Position numbers and translations under genes: made by a program. The notes under the pieces were generated by a model that was not told where the DNA came from, ran no database searches, and saw only the letters and a program-made list of their open reading frames with translations. Below are positions 7,831-16,163 of a DNA stretch of 64,000 bases, piece after piece. The stretch's first letter is position 1; every line of letters begins with the position of its first letter. Origin of the DNA: Actinomycetospora succinea (GTDB lineage Bacteria > Actinomycetota > Actinomycetes > Mycobacteriales > Pseudonocardiaceae); assembly GCF_004363095.1 (NCBI RefSeq), contig NZ_SNYO01000004.1:1-64000 (forward strand), written 5' to 3'.

Positions 7831-8604
7831 GTGACCGAGGAGGAGCGCGCGAACGCGGCCCGGATCTACGACTACATGCTCGGCGGCGCCCACAACCTCG
7901 GCGCCGACCGGGAGGCCGCGCGAACCCTGCTCGCGAGCTTCCCGTGGCTGCAGCGCGTCGCGTGGGAGAACCGGGCGTTCCTCCGGCGCGCGGTGGAGTT
8001 CTGCGTCGGCGAGGGCGTCGAGCAGTTCCTCGACCTCGGCTCCGGGGTGCCCACCGTCGGCAACGTCCACGAGATCGCGCCCGGGACGCGCGTGGCGTAC
8101 GTCGACATCGAGCCGGTCGCCGTGCAGGGCGCGCGGGACCTGCTCGCCGGAGTCCCGGACGTCACCGCCACCCGTGCCGACCTGCGCCGACCCGCCGACG
8201 TGCTGGCCGCCGAGGGCGTCGCGGGGTTGCTCGACTTCGGCCGCCCGGTCGCCGTGCTGCTCGTCGCCGCGCTGCACTTCGTGGCGCCGGACGACGACGT
8301 CGCCACCGTCCTCGCCGCCTACCGCGCGGCGCTGGTGCCGGGGAGCCTGCTGGTCGTGTCGCACGGGAGCGCCGACCAGGACGACCCCGAGATCGCCGAG
8401 GCCATGCGGACGATCACGGCGGTGATGGCGGCGAGCGAGACGCCCGCCTACTCCCGGTCCCGCGCGGAGATCACCCGGCTCTTCGCCGACGACCCGGGAC
8501 TCGAGCTGCTCCCGCCGGCCCTCGTCGACGTCGCCGCCTGGCCCGAGCCCGACGACCGCCGTGCGCCGGTCGGCGTCTACGCGGCCGTCGCCCGGGTGGT
8601 CTGA
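7831..8604 (+). CDS. DUF574 (SAM-dependent methyltransferase-like) protein
   Basis: A 257-residue protein of the DUF574 / S-adenosyl methyltransferase family common in actinomycetes. The diagnostic N-terminal motif ARIYDYMLGGAHN is at residues 10-22 and is followed by ADREAA. A SAM-binding-like FLDLGSGVPT and the acidic strand end VAYVDIEPVA follow, then VLLVAALHFV and LVPGSLLVVSHGS. The biochemical substrate of this family is unknown. The GTG at 7831 is chosen because DUF574 proteins begin shortly before the YDY motif; GTG 7804, overlapping the previous stop, is an alternative. Confidence 0.87.
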   Translation: MTEEERANAARIYDYMLGGAHNLGADREAARTLLASFPWLQRVAWENRAFLRRAVEFCVGEGVEQFLDLGSGVPTVGNVHEIAPGTRVAYVDIEPVAVQGARDLLAGVPDVTATRADLRRPADVLAAEGVAGLLDFGRPVAVLLVAALHFVAPDDDVATVLAAYRAALVPGSLLVVSHGSADQDDPEIAEAMRTITAVMAASETPAYSRSRAEITRLFADDPGLELLPPALVDVAAWPEPDDRRAPVGVYAAVARVV

Positions 8605-8611
8605 ACGGCGT

Positions 8612-8655
8612 ATGTGAGCGAACTTCCGGGCCATGGCCCGGAAGTTCGCTCACAT
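8612..8655. terminator. Perfect 44-bp palindrome between convergent genes
   Basis: Positions 8612-8633 and 8634-8655 are exact reverse complements, centred on CCATGG (8631-8636). The palindrome lies 7 bp after the DUF574 stop and 3 bp before the stop of the convergent acyl-CoA dehydrogenase, so it can act as a bidirectional terminator. Its outer end ATGTGAGCG is shared with the palindrome at 28085-28128, suggesting a dispersed repeat family. Confidence 0.75.
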
Positions 8656-8658
8656 GGG

Positions 8659-9822
8659 TCAGGAGATCGTGGCCCGGCCGGCGAGGAGGGACTTGGCGAC
8701 GACGGTGCGGAGGACGTCGTTGGTGCCCTCGCCGATCGACATCAACGGCGCGTCGCGATAGAGCCGCTCCACCTCGAACTCCGTCGAGTAGCCGTAGCCG
8801 CCGTGGATGCGCATCGCGTCGGCGGCGCAGGCCATCGCCTGGTCCGAGGCGAAGAGCTTCGCCATCCCCGACTCGGTGTCCATCCGGACGCCCTCGTCCA
8901 TCCGCGAGGCCGCCCAGTAGGTCATCAGCCGGGCCGCCTGCAGCCGGACGGCGATCTCGGCCAGGCGCAGCTGGATCGCTTGGAAGTCACCGATCGGCTG
9001 CCCGAACGCCGTCCGCTCCCGGGCGTACGACAGCGACTCGTCGTAGGCCCGCTGGGCGACGCCGACCGAGCGGGCCGCGATGTTGATCCGCCCGGTCTCC
9101 AGGGCCGAGAGCGCCTGCTGCATGCCGCGGCCCTCGACGCCGCCCAGCAGTTGCGACGCCGGCACCCGCACGTCGGTGAGCACGACCTCGCACGACTCGG
9201 TGCCCTTGTAGCCGAGCTTGCCGATGTCCGCGGTCACCTCGAACCCGGGGGAGTCCGCGTGCACGAGCAGGATGCTCATCCCGCGGTGCGCCGGCGAGGC
9301 GGACGGGTCCGTCTTCACCAGCACCGGCAGGGGGTCCGCGTACCGCGCGTTCGTGATCCACATCTTGGTGCCGTTGACGACGTAGTCGTCCCCGTCCCGG
9401 CGGGCGGTGGTGCGGATGCCCTGCAGGTCCGTGCCCGCGCCGGGTTCCGTGAGCGCGATCCCCGTACGGCGCTCGCCGGTCGCCAGCGCGGGCAGGTACT
9501 GCTGCTTCTGCTCCTCGGTGCCGTGGCGGGCGAGCATGAAGCACGAGACCGAGTGGCTGCCGAGGATCCCGGCGACGCCCATCCAGCCCCGCGAGATCTC
9601 CTCGAACGCCAGCGCGAAGGACACCATGTCGGCGCCCAGGCCGCCGTACTCCTCGGGCACGGCCAGGCCGAACAGGCCGAGATCGCGCATGCCCGTCACG
9701 ATCTCGGTCGGGTAGCGCCCGGACTGCTCCCAGTCCCGCGCAACCGGCACGATCTCCTTGTCGACGAAGGACCGCAGGGTGTCCCGGAAGAGGCGCTGCT
9801 CGTCGTTCAGGCGGAAGTCCAT
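8659..9822 (-). CDS. Acyl-CoA dehydrogenase
   Basis: A 387-residue flavoenzyme that introduces the alpha-beta double bond into an acyl-CoA and passes electrons to ETF. Visible signatures are YGGLGADMV, the FAD-contact segment ALTEPGAGTDLQG, KMWITNARYA and the C-terminal IHGGYGYSTEFEVERLYRD. The catalytic Glu lies in GEGTNDVLR near residue 367. The start at 9822 overlaps the end of the CoA-transferase gene by 16 bp. It is the last gene of the minus-strand operon, which ends in the palindrome at 8612-8655. Short or branched acyl-CoAs are the likely substrates. Confidence 0.92.
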   Translation of the reverse strand: MDFRLNDEQRLFRDTLRSFVDKEIVPVARDWEQSGRYPTEIVTGMRDLGLFGLAVPEEYGGLGADMVSFALAFEEISRGWMGVAGILGSHSVSCFMLARHGTEEQKQQYLPALATGERRTGIALTEPGAGTDLQGIRTTARRDGDDYVVNGTKMWITNARYADPLPVLVKTDPSASPAHRGMSILLVHADSPGFEVTADIGKLGYKGTESCEVVLTDVRVPASQLLGGVEGRGMQQALSALETGRINIAARSVGVAQRAYDESLSYARERTAFGQPIGDFQAIQLRLAEIAVRLQAARLMTYWAASRMDEGVRMDTESGMAKLFASDQAMACAADAMRIHGGYGYSTEFEVERLYRDAPLMSIGEGTNDVLRTVVAKSLLAGRATIS

Positions 9823-11027
9823 CGTTCCTCCCCGAGCGCCCCGGAACCCCGGAGCGCGGTGATCTGGTCGTCGTCGTAGCCGAGCTCGCGCAGGACCCGG
9901 TCGGTGTCCGCGCCCATCGCGGGCGCGCCGCGGGTCGGGGCGCGGTCGTGCCCCGGCGGTCCCACCCGCACGGCGCTGCGCAGCGTGCGGACCTGCCCGA
10001 ACGCCGGGTGGTCGGTCTCGGCGACGAGGTCGCGGGCGACGGTGTGGTCGTCGGTCATGGCACCGGCGACGTCGTTGATGGGCGCGCACGGCACCCCCGC
10101 CGCGTAGAGCGGCTTCAGCCAGTCGGCCACCGTCCGCTCGCGGAACGCCTCCTCGAGCAGCGGGACGATGACGTCCCGGTGCCTCGCGCGGTCGGCGAAC
10201 GTCGCGAATCGCGGGTCGTCGGCGAGGTCGGGACGGTCCATGACCGCGACGAGCCGCCGCCAGAACTTCTCCTTCGCGCACCCCACGACGAGCCAGCCGT
10301 CGGCCGCCTCGAACGCCTGGAACGGGATGAGCGAGGGGTGCGCCGAGTGGTGCGTGCGCGCCGGTTCGTAGCCCGCGGTTAGGTGCCACGTGCCCGGGTA
10401 GGTCAGCAGGCTGACCGCGGTGTCGTAGAGCGAGACGTCGCAGTCGGTGCCGACGCCGTCGCGACGGGCCGCGTGCACCGCCGCCAGCAGCGAGATCGCC
10501 GCGACGTACCCGCCGCTGTAGTCGACCAGCGAGATCCCGGTCTTCTGCGGCGGGCCGCCCGGCTCCCCGGTCAGCGACATCCAGCCGCCGAGGGCCTGCA
10601 GGACGTAGTCGTAGCCCGGCTCGTCCGAGCGTGGACCCGTCATCCCGAACCCGGTCAGCGAGCAGCAGACGATCTGCGGGTTGACGTCCTTGAGGTCGGA
10701 GTACCGGATCCCGAGCTTCGCGGGCACGTCGCCGCGCAGGTTCGAGTAGACGGCGTCGGCGGTGCGCACGAGGTCGTGGAAGACCGCCCGCCCTTCCGGC
10801 GTGCGGATGTCGAGCGTGATCGAGCTCTTGTCCCGGTTGAACGACTCGAAGAACAGCGAGTCGCCGTCGGCCGCGTAGGGCGGCACGGAGCGCCCGACGT
10901 CGCCGCCCGCGCCGGAGTCCTCGACCTTGATGATCTCGGCGCCGAGCTCGGCCAGGTGCATCGACCCGAACGGTCCCGCCCCGTACTGCTCGAGCGAGAC
11001 GATCCGGATGTCCTCCAGCGGCCTCAT
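9807..11027 (-). CDS. Class III (CaiB/BaiF, formyl-CoA-transferase-type) CoA-transferase
   Basis: A 406-residue family III CoA-transferase that moves CoA between an acyl-CoA donor and a free carboxylic acid. N-terminal signatures are VSLEQYGAGPFGSMHLAELGA and KVED. The catalytic aspartate falls at D169 in SLVDYSGGY, the same number as in formyl-CoA transferase. Its start overlaps the MaoC stop by ATGA, so translation is coupled. With the adjacent dehydrogenase, hydratase and transporter it probably activates an imported carboxylic or dicarboxylic acid as its CoA ester. Confidence 0.9.
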   Translation of the reverse strand: MRPLEDIRIVSLEQYGAGPFGSMHLAELGAEIIKVEDSGAGGDVGRSVPPYAADGDSLFFESFNRDKSSITLDIRTPEGRAVFHDLVRTADAVYSNLRGDVPAKLGIRYSDLKDVNPQIVCCSLTGFGMTGPRSDEPGYDYVLQALGGWMSLTGEPGGPPQKTGISLVDYSGGYVAAISLLAAVHAARRDGVGTDCDVSLYDTAVSLLTYPGTWHLTAGYEPARTHHSAHPSLIPFQAFEAADGWLVVGCAKEKFWRRLVAVMDRPDLADDPRFATFADRARHRDVIVPLLEEAFRERTVADWLKPLYAAGVPCAPINDVAGAMTDDHTVARDLVAETDHPAFGQVRTLRSAVRVGPPGHDRAPTRGAPAMGADTDRVLRELGYDDDQITALRGSGALGEERWTSA

Positions 11028-11572
11028 TGCTCGTTCTCCAGGGACAAGGGTGTCGCCGCCTGCGGGAAGTGCGAGCGGGCCCCGTCGGCGCCGCGGCGGT
11101 GCACGTAGAACGTCCGCCGGAACGTCAGGACCTCGACCGCGTCCTGGTTGAGCGTGCGCGTGCGGATGGTGACGATCCCCGCCTGCGGGCGCGATCCCGA
11201 CGACCGGGTCGCGAGCACGATCGACTCCGACCAGATCGTGTCGCCGGCGAACACGGGCGCGGTGAGCCGCAGGTCGTCGAGCCCGAGGTTCGCGAAGGCG
11301 TTCTGCGTGGTGTCGGTGACCGACTGCCCGATGGCGATCGAGATCGTCAGCGGCGAGACCACCAGCATCCGGCCGAACTCCGAGGCCTCGCCGACCTGCG
11401 CGTTGAAGTGCGCCTGGTTGGTGTTCATCGTCAGCAACGTGAACCAGGTGTTGTCGGTCTCGGTGATCGTCCGGCCGAGCGGGTGCTGGTAGACGTCGCC
11501 GACGGCGAAGTCCTCGAAGAACCGCCCCTGCCAGCCGGGCCTGACGTGCGTCTGCTCCTCGACGGCCGTCAT
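11024..11572 (-). CDS. MaoC-like hydratase related to mesaconyl-CoA hydratase
   Basis: A 182-residue hotdog-fold protein. The pattern FFEDFAVGDVYQHPLGRTIT, LLTMNTNQAHFN, EFGRMLVVSPLT, LANLGLDDLR... then AGIVTIRTRTLNQD resembles the mesaconyl-CoA / beta-methylmalyl-CoA dehydratase (Mch/MeaC) group more than R-specific enoyl-CoA hydratases. It should hydrate or dehydrate a branched C4-C5 acyl-CoA. The ATG at 11572 overlaps the MFS stop by 4 bp and its own stop overlaps the CoA-transferase start by 4 bp, consistent with tight coupling. Assignment to mesaconate or itaconate chemistry is an inference. Confidence 0.8.
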   Translation of the reverse strand: MTAVEEQTHVRPGWQGRFFEDFAVGDVYQHPLGRTITETDNTWFTLLTMNTNQAHFNAQVGEASEFGRMLVVSPLTISIAIGQSVTDTTQNAFANLGLDDLRLTAPVFAGDTIWSESIVLATRSSGSRPQAGIVTIRTRTLNQDAVEVLTFRRTFYVHRRGADGARSHFPQAATPLSLENEQ

Positions 11573-12924
11573 GCGCCCTCCGCCCCGGACCGCAGCGGAC
11601 GACCGGCCATCTCGCGGTAGCCGAGCACCGCGAACAGGCACAGCAACGACCCGAACGCGATGAGGTACGCCGGCATCATCGTCGTGCCGAAGGCCGCGCC
11701 GAGGAACGTCGCGAGCAGCGGCGTGCCGCCCCCGAAGATCGCCGCGGACACGTTGTGGCCGATCGAGAAGCCGCCGAAGCGCACGGTCGTGGCGAACAGC
11801 TCGGCGAACGCCGCGGCGACCGCACCGAGGTAGACGCCGTGCATGAGCCCGAGCAGGCCGAGCCCGACGAACGTTGCGGCGCCGCCCGAGGTGATCAGCA
11901 GGAAGATCGGGATCGTGAACACCACGAAGGCCGCGGAGGCGCCGAGCATCAGCGGCTTGCGCCCGATGCGGTCGGACAGGCGCCCGACGAACGGGATGAC
12001 CGCGATGTCGACGACGACCACCGTGGTCGTCGCGAGGAACGCCATGACCGGCGAGAAGCCGAGCGTCTTGGTCAGGTAGGTCGGCATGTAGACCAGGGCG
12101 AGGAAGTAGCCCAGGTGCACGACGATGCCGATGCCGCCGGCCAGGACGATCTCGCGCCAGCCCTTGACGATCGTGTCGCGCAGCGGGTTGCGCTTGACCT
12201 CGCCCTTCTCGGCGAGCTCCTCGAACAGCGGGCTCTCCTTCAGGCGCAGCCGGATGTAGAGGCCGACGACGCCGAGCGGGCCGGCGATGAGGAACGGGAT
12301 GCGCCAGGCGCCGCCCGCGATCTGCTCGGGCGTGAGCAGCACCGTCAGCAGCGTCGGCGCGGCGAGGCCGAGGAAGAAGCCCAGCGTCGCCGAGAACTGC
12401 ACCCAGCTCGTGATCGCTCCGCGGCGTGGGGGCGGTGCGTACTCGGCGATGTAGGTGGTGGCGCCGGTGACCTCGCCGCCGGCGGTGAGGCCCTGGACGA
12501 GGCGCAGCAGCACGAGCAGCGCCGGGGCGAACACCCCGATCGCCGCGTAGGTGGGCAGCAGACCGACGCAGAACGTCGCCGCCGACATCGTGATGATGAT
12601 CGTGCAGAGCACGCCGCGGCGGCCGATGCGGTCACCGAGCGGACCGAACACGAGCCCGCCCAGGGGCCGGACGATGAACGCCGCGCCGAACGCCGCGAAC
12701 GAGAGCAGCAGCGAGGCCGTCGGGTCGGCGGTCGGGAAGAACAGCTGGCCCAGGAAGGCGGCCATGTAGCCGTAGACGGCGAAGTCGAACCACTCGAGGG
12801 TGTTGCCGATCGAGGTGGCGAGCACGGCGCGGCGCAGGTCGGCAGGGTCGCCGTCGCGTCCGGTGGTGGTGGTGGGTGTGGTGGACCCCGTGGTGGTCCC
12901 CGTGGTGTCAGGTCGCAGCGTCAT
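11569..12924 (-). CDS. MHS-family (metabolite:H+ symporter) MFS transporter
   Basis: A 451-residue 12-helix transporter of the cytoplasmic membrane. The first helix motif NTLEWFDFAVYGYMAA and GPLGDRIGRR (loop 2-3) followed by LLRLVQGLTAGGEV are typical of the MHS group, which imports carboxylates such as alpha-ketoglutarate, shikimate or citrate by proton symport. The Thr-rich N-terminus (TTGTTTGSTTPTTTTG) is cytosolic and low in complexity. The start overlaps the OYE-type gene stop by ATGA. Operon context suggests uptake of the acid later activated by the CoA-transferase. Confidence 0.88.
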   Translation of the reverse strand: MTLRPDTTGTTTGSTTPTTTTGRDGDPADLRRAVLATSIGNTLEWFDFAVYGYMAAFLGQLFFPTADPTASLLLSFAAFGAAFIVRPLGGLVFGPLGDRIGRRGVLCTIIITMSAATFCVGLLPTYAAIGVFAPALLVLLRLVQGLTAGGEVTGATTYIAEYAPPPRRGAITSWVQFSATLGFFLGLAAPTLLTVLLTPEQIAGGAWRIPFLIAGPLGVVGLYIRLRLKESPLFEELAEKGEVKRNPLRDTIVKGWREIVLAGGIGIVVHLGYFLALVYMPTYLTKTLGFSPVMAFLATTTVVVVDIAVIPFVGRLSDRIGRKPLMLGASAAFVVFTIPIFLLITSGGAATFVGLGLLGLMHGVYLGAVAAAFAELFATTVRFGGFSIGHNVSAAIFGGGTPLLATFLGAAFGTTMMPAYLIAFGSLLCLFAVLGYREMAGRPLRSGAEGA

Positions 12925-14879
12925 CGCTGATCCTTCGGGTCGCTGTGGTGGGTGAGGGCTGTGAGCCCCGCGACGACGTCGTGCGCTTCCTGGTCGATGG
13001 CCACGTAGCTGCGCGGCGACGACGCGTCGCCGACGACGACCGGGCCGTCGGGGTGCTCGGCGGGCGCGGCCGGGCCGGCCGTGACGACCGTGCCGACGGG
13101 CCCGAGGACGCGCTCCTGGCCGCTGTAGACGTGACGGGCCACGAGCTCGCCGTCCTGCACGCGGACGGGCTCGAGCAGCGTGTGCGTGACGACGCCGGCT
13201 TCGTCGAGGCGGCGGAACGTGCCGATGCGGCTGACGTACGCGACGCGCCGGGCGGGCGCCTCGCGGCGGGTCAGCAGGACGACGTCGTCGCCGGCCTGCG
13301 CCCGGGCGGTGGCGAAGGCGTAGACGGGCTCGTCCTCGAGCTCGTCGACCACCACGAGGGGGCCGGCCAGCGCGTCGCCGCGCGCGACGGCGTCCTCGAG
13401 CGACACGGTGGTCGCGCCCGGCAGGTCGACCGGGAGCGGCGCGGCGCCGGTCGCGATGACCACCATGTCGTCGTCGGGCCAGGCCGCGACGTCGTCGTCG
13501 GTGACGGTCGCGCCGAGGTGCATCTTGGCGCCGGCCGAGCGGACCTCGTCCTCGAGCCACTCGACGGCGAGGCCCATGCGCTCGCGACCCGGGGTGAGCG
13601 CGTCACGGCGCAGCCGGCCACCGACGACGTCGTCGGCCTCGTAGAGGTGCACGCTGTGCCCGCGCAGCGCCGCGGTGCGCGCCGCCTCGAGCCCGGCGAG
13701 CCCGGCGCCGACGACGCGGACCGTGCCGCGCTGCGGATCGGGGAGCGGCGTCACGCGACCGTCGCGGGTCTTCTCGCGGCCGGCCTCCGGCGCGTACATG
13801 CAGGAGATGCGCCGTCCGGTGTGGATGAAGTCCCAGCAGATGTTGCAGTAGGTGCACGGACGCGGCCGGCGGCCCTCCTCGGCCTTGCGTACGAGGTCCG
13901 CGTCGGCGACCCACGGGCGCGCCATGCCCACGAGGTCGGCGACCTCGTCGGTCACCAGGCGCTCCGCCGCCGCGACGTCGGGGATCTTCGCCAGCGCCAT
14001 GACGGGCACGTCGCCCGCCACCTCGCGCACGCCCGCGGCCAGGTGCACGAAGGGCATGTCGTCGAACGCGAGGTCGGGGACGTGGTACTCGAGGCTCGGG
14101 CTGAAGTTGGCCTGGCTGACGGCGAGGTAGTCCGGCGGCGCGGTCGAGCGCAGGACCTCGACGATGCGCTGGGCTTCGGCGAGGTCGATGCCGCCCTCGA
14201 CGTACTCGTGGGCGCTGATCTTGAGGCCGACCGCGAAGTCGTCGCCGCATGCCTCGCGGATGCCGCGCACGACCGCGGCGACGAACGCGGTGCGCCGCGC
14301 GGTGTCTCCGCCCCACGCGTCGTCGCGGTGGTTGCTCCACGGGGACAGGAACTGGGTGATCAGGTATCCGTGCGCGCCGTGCAGCTCGACACCGTCGAAG
14401 CCCGCGGCGTGCAGGTTCACCGCGGAGGTGACGAAGCCGTCGACCACCTGGCGGACCTCGCCGTCGGTCATCGTGCGCGCGGTGACGCCGCTGTAGGGGT
14501 CGCGGCCGCCCGAGGGCGCCCACGGCTGCAGCGTCGGGTTCCACAGCGCCTGGCGACCGACGTGCCAGAGCTGCCCGAACGCCGCCGTCCCGTGCTCGTG
14601 GCAGGCGTCGGCGAGGCGGCGGAAGCCAGGGACGAGGGACGGGTCGTAGGCCAGGGGCACCGCGCCGTTCGGGATCGACGTGGGGTGCACCGACAGCCCC
14701 TCGGTGACCACCATGCCGGCGCCGCCGCGGGCGCGGGCGGCGTAGTAGGCGATCAGGTCGTCGGAGACCTCGGTGTTGCGGCTGAGGTTGGTGACGGTGG
14801 CGACGAACGCCATCCGGTTCTGGAGATCGAGACGGCCGGAGCGGAACGGTTCGAGCACGGTCGTGCTTGCGGGGGGCAT
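12921..14879 (-). CDS. OYE-family FMN/Fe-S/FAD oxidoreductase (2,4-dienoyl-CoA reductase type)
   Basis: A 652-residue two-part flavoenzyme. The N-terminal TIM barrel shows the OYE motif ELHGAHGYLITQFLSPWSN. A [4Fe-4S] ligand set C-x2-C-x2-C-x11-C (CTYCNIC...C) follows around residue 340, a spacing close to trimethylamine dehydrogenase. The C-terminal half has the dinucleotide motif VVGAGLAGLEAA. NAD(P)H electrons would pass FAD to Fe-S to FMN to reduce an activated C=C bond, as in FadH. The ATG at 14879 is chosen because GGTGAGG lies about 7 bp upstream; GTG 14885 sits too close to it. It heads the main operon block. Confidence 0.88.
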   Translation of the reverse strand: MPPASTTVLEPFRSGRLDLQNRMAFVATVTNLSRNTEVSDDLIAYYAARARGGAGMVVTEGLSVHPTSIPNGAVPLAYDPSLVPGFRRLADACHEHGTAAFGQLWHVGRQALWNPTLQPWAPSGGRDPYSGVTARTMTDGEVRQVVDGFVTSAVNLHAAGFDGVELHGAHGYLITQFLSPWSNHRDDAWGGDTARRTAFVAAVVRGIREACGDDFAVGLKISAHEYVEGGIDLAEAQRIVEVLRSTAPPDYLAVSQANFSPSLEYHVPDLAFDDMPFVHLAAGVREVAGDVPVMALAKIPDVAAAERLVTDEVADLVGMARPWVADADLVRKAEEGRRPRPCTYCNICWDFIHTGRRISCMYAPEAGREKTRDGRVTPLPDPQRGTVRVVGAGLAGLEAARTAALRGHSVHLYEADDVVGGRLRRDALTPGRERMGLAVEWLEDEVRSAGAKMHLGATVTDDDVAAWPDDDMVVIATGAAPLPVDLPGATTVSLEDAVARGDALAGPLVVVDELEDEPVYAFATARAQAGDDVVLLTRREAPARRVAYVSRIGTFRRLDEAGVVTHTLLEPVRVQDGELVARHVYSGQERVLGPVGTVVTAGPAAPAEHPDGPVVVGDASSPRSYVAIDQEAHDVVAGLTALTHHSDPKDQR

Positions 14880-15023
14880 GCGCACACCTCACCGCCACGC
14901 GACGGCGCGCGACGGTCGGGCCTCACCCGCTGGTCCGGCGGCCCGGTCCACCGGGCGAGGTGGGAGCCGTTCGGAGAGCTCGGCGCCCGCCAGGACCGGT
15001 CGGCCCACGGCGGAGTGGTCCGG

Positions 15024-15052
15024 AGCACAACAAACGGCCGGTTTCCTGTCAA
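15024..15052 (-). promoter_or_regulatory. Possible promoter of the catabolic operon
   Basis: The minus strand reads TTGACA at 15052-15047, a perfect -35 hexamer, with a weak TGTGCT candidate -10 at 15029-15024 after a 17-bp spacer. The -35 overlaps the stop codon of the upstream DUF3870 gene. It is 145 bp before the OYE-type gene start. Confidence 0.35.
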
Positions 15053-15447
15053 GGCTCCGTGGGGAGAGCTCCCGACTCGCGCAGTCGGGACGCGAGGTCC
15101 CGGATCGCCCCGACGATCGCCTTGCGCCCGTTGCCGAAGTAGGCGCGCTCGACCGTCGTGACGATGTGCTCCTGGTCGCGCAACAGGTCGGCGCCGAAGA
15201 GCAGTTCGGCGACGAACGCGTCGGCCACGCGGGTGGCCAGCGTCGTGGAGGCGTCGACGACGAGGCCGGAGCGGGTGTCGATGCGGACGATGATCGTCAG
15301 GTGGCGCCACATCACGCCGGCGCCCGTGCTCTGGGGCAGCTGCGCGTAGCCCGCGACCAGCACGCTCCGGTCGGCGGGCGTCGGAGCGGGGTCGGGCCGC
15401 GGGTGGTGGGGCGGGTCCGGACTGGGGGAGGACGGGGAGCTGTCCAC
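15049..15447 (-). CDS. DUF3870-domain protein
   Basis: A 132-residue protein with a proline-rich N-terminus (DSSPSSPSPDPPHH) and a DUF3870-like core, VLVAGYAQLPQSTGAG followed by LTIIVRIDTRSGLVVDAS. The core ends with helices that include FVAELLFG and YFGNGRKAIVGAIRDL. The domain has no known activity, but it is often encoded beside acyl-CoA or CoA-transferase genes, and here it lies upstream of such an operon on the same strand. A GTG start at 15447 is assumed; the disordered leader makes the exact start uncertain. Confidence 0.7.
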   Translation of the reverse strand: MDSSPSSPSPDPPHHPRPDPAPTPADRSVLVAGYAQLPQSTGAGVMWRHLTIIVRIDTRSGLVVDASTTLATRVADAFVAELLFGADLLRDQEHIVTTVERAYFGNGRKAIVGAIRDLASRLRESGALPTEP

Positions 15448-15557
15448 GGCGACACCCGACCACCGCGGTGGGCGGGTGTCCAGTCGACGACCGCCGCCGC
15501 CCCCGGATCGGTCAGGTCGGTCGACGGCGGGTGGCGCGCGAGCGGATAGTGGGGGAC

Positions 15558-16130
15558 ATGGCTGTGGTCGAGGTCGCCGGTGTGGGCCAGGAACAGGGGA
15601 GCGAGGACCCGGTGCTCCTGCTGCGTGAGCAGGGTGGGGGTCGGCGGTACCTCGCGATCTGGATCGGGGCGCCCGAGGCGACGGCGCTCGCGGCGGCGGA
15701 GGTCGCGGCGACGCTGCCGCGCCCGCTGACCCACCGGTTGCTGCTCGACGCCGTCGAGGCGTTCGGGGCGTCGCTCACGGGCGTGCGGCTGACGGCGCTG
15801 GTCGACGGGCAGTTCCACGCCGAGCTCGACCTGCTCACAGCCGACGGCGGGACGCGCGCGGTGTCGGCGCGCGCGAGCGACGCCGTCACGCTCGCCGTGC
15901 ACCAGGGCTGCCCCATCGACGCGTCGGAGGACGTGCTCGCCGAGGCCGCGCTGCCCGCGAACGCGGTCGCGACCGTCGGGGGCACCGAGGACGAGCCCGA
16001 CGAGGCCGACCCGACGTCGCCGGCCGCCGACGTCGAGGACGAGGTCGAGGCCCTGCGCCGCGCCCTGTCCGACGCGACGCCCGACGACTTCCGCACGGAC
16101 AAGGACGACCCGGACGACAAGGACCAGTAG
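15558..16130 (+). CDS. Bifunctional nuclease (DUF151) family protein
   Basis: A 190-residue protein of the DUF151 / bifunctional-nuclease family. Core features are the start MAVVEVAGVGQ, YLAIWIGAPEATALAAA, RPLTHRLLLDAVEAFGA, FHAELDL and ARASDAVTLAVHQGCPI. Characterised relatives cleave DNA and RNA, but most bacterial members are unstudied. After the domain (about residue 130) there is a highly acidic tail ending DDPDDKDQ, longer than in compact members and likely disordered. It is followed 33 bp later by a polytopic membrane protein gene. Confidence 0.83.
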   Translation: MAVVEVAGVGQEQGSEDPVLLLREQGGGRRYLAIWIGAPEATALAAAEVAATLPRPLTHRLLLDAVEAFGASLTGVRLTALVDGQFHAELDLLTADGGTRAVSARASDAVTLAVHQGCPIDASEDVLAEAALPANAVATVGGTEDEPDEADPTSPAADVEDEVEALRRALSDATPDDFRTDKDDPDDKDQ

Positions 16131-16163
16131 GAGCTTCTCGCCCGCGCAGACCAGGGGGGAACG

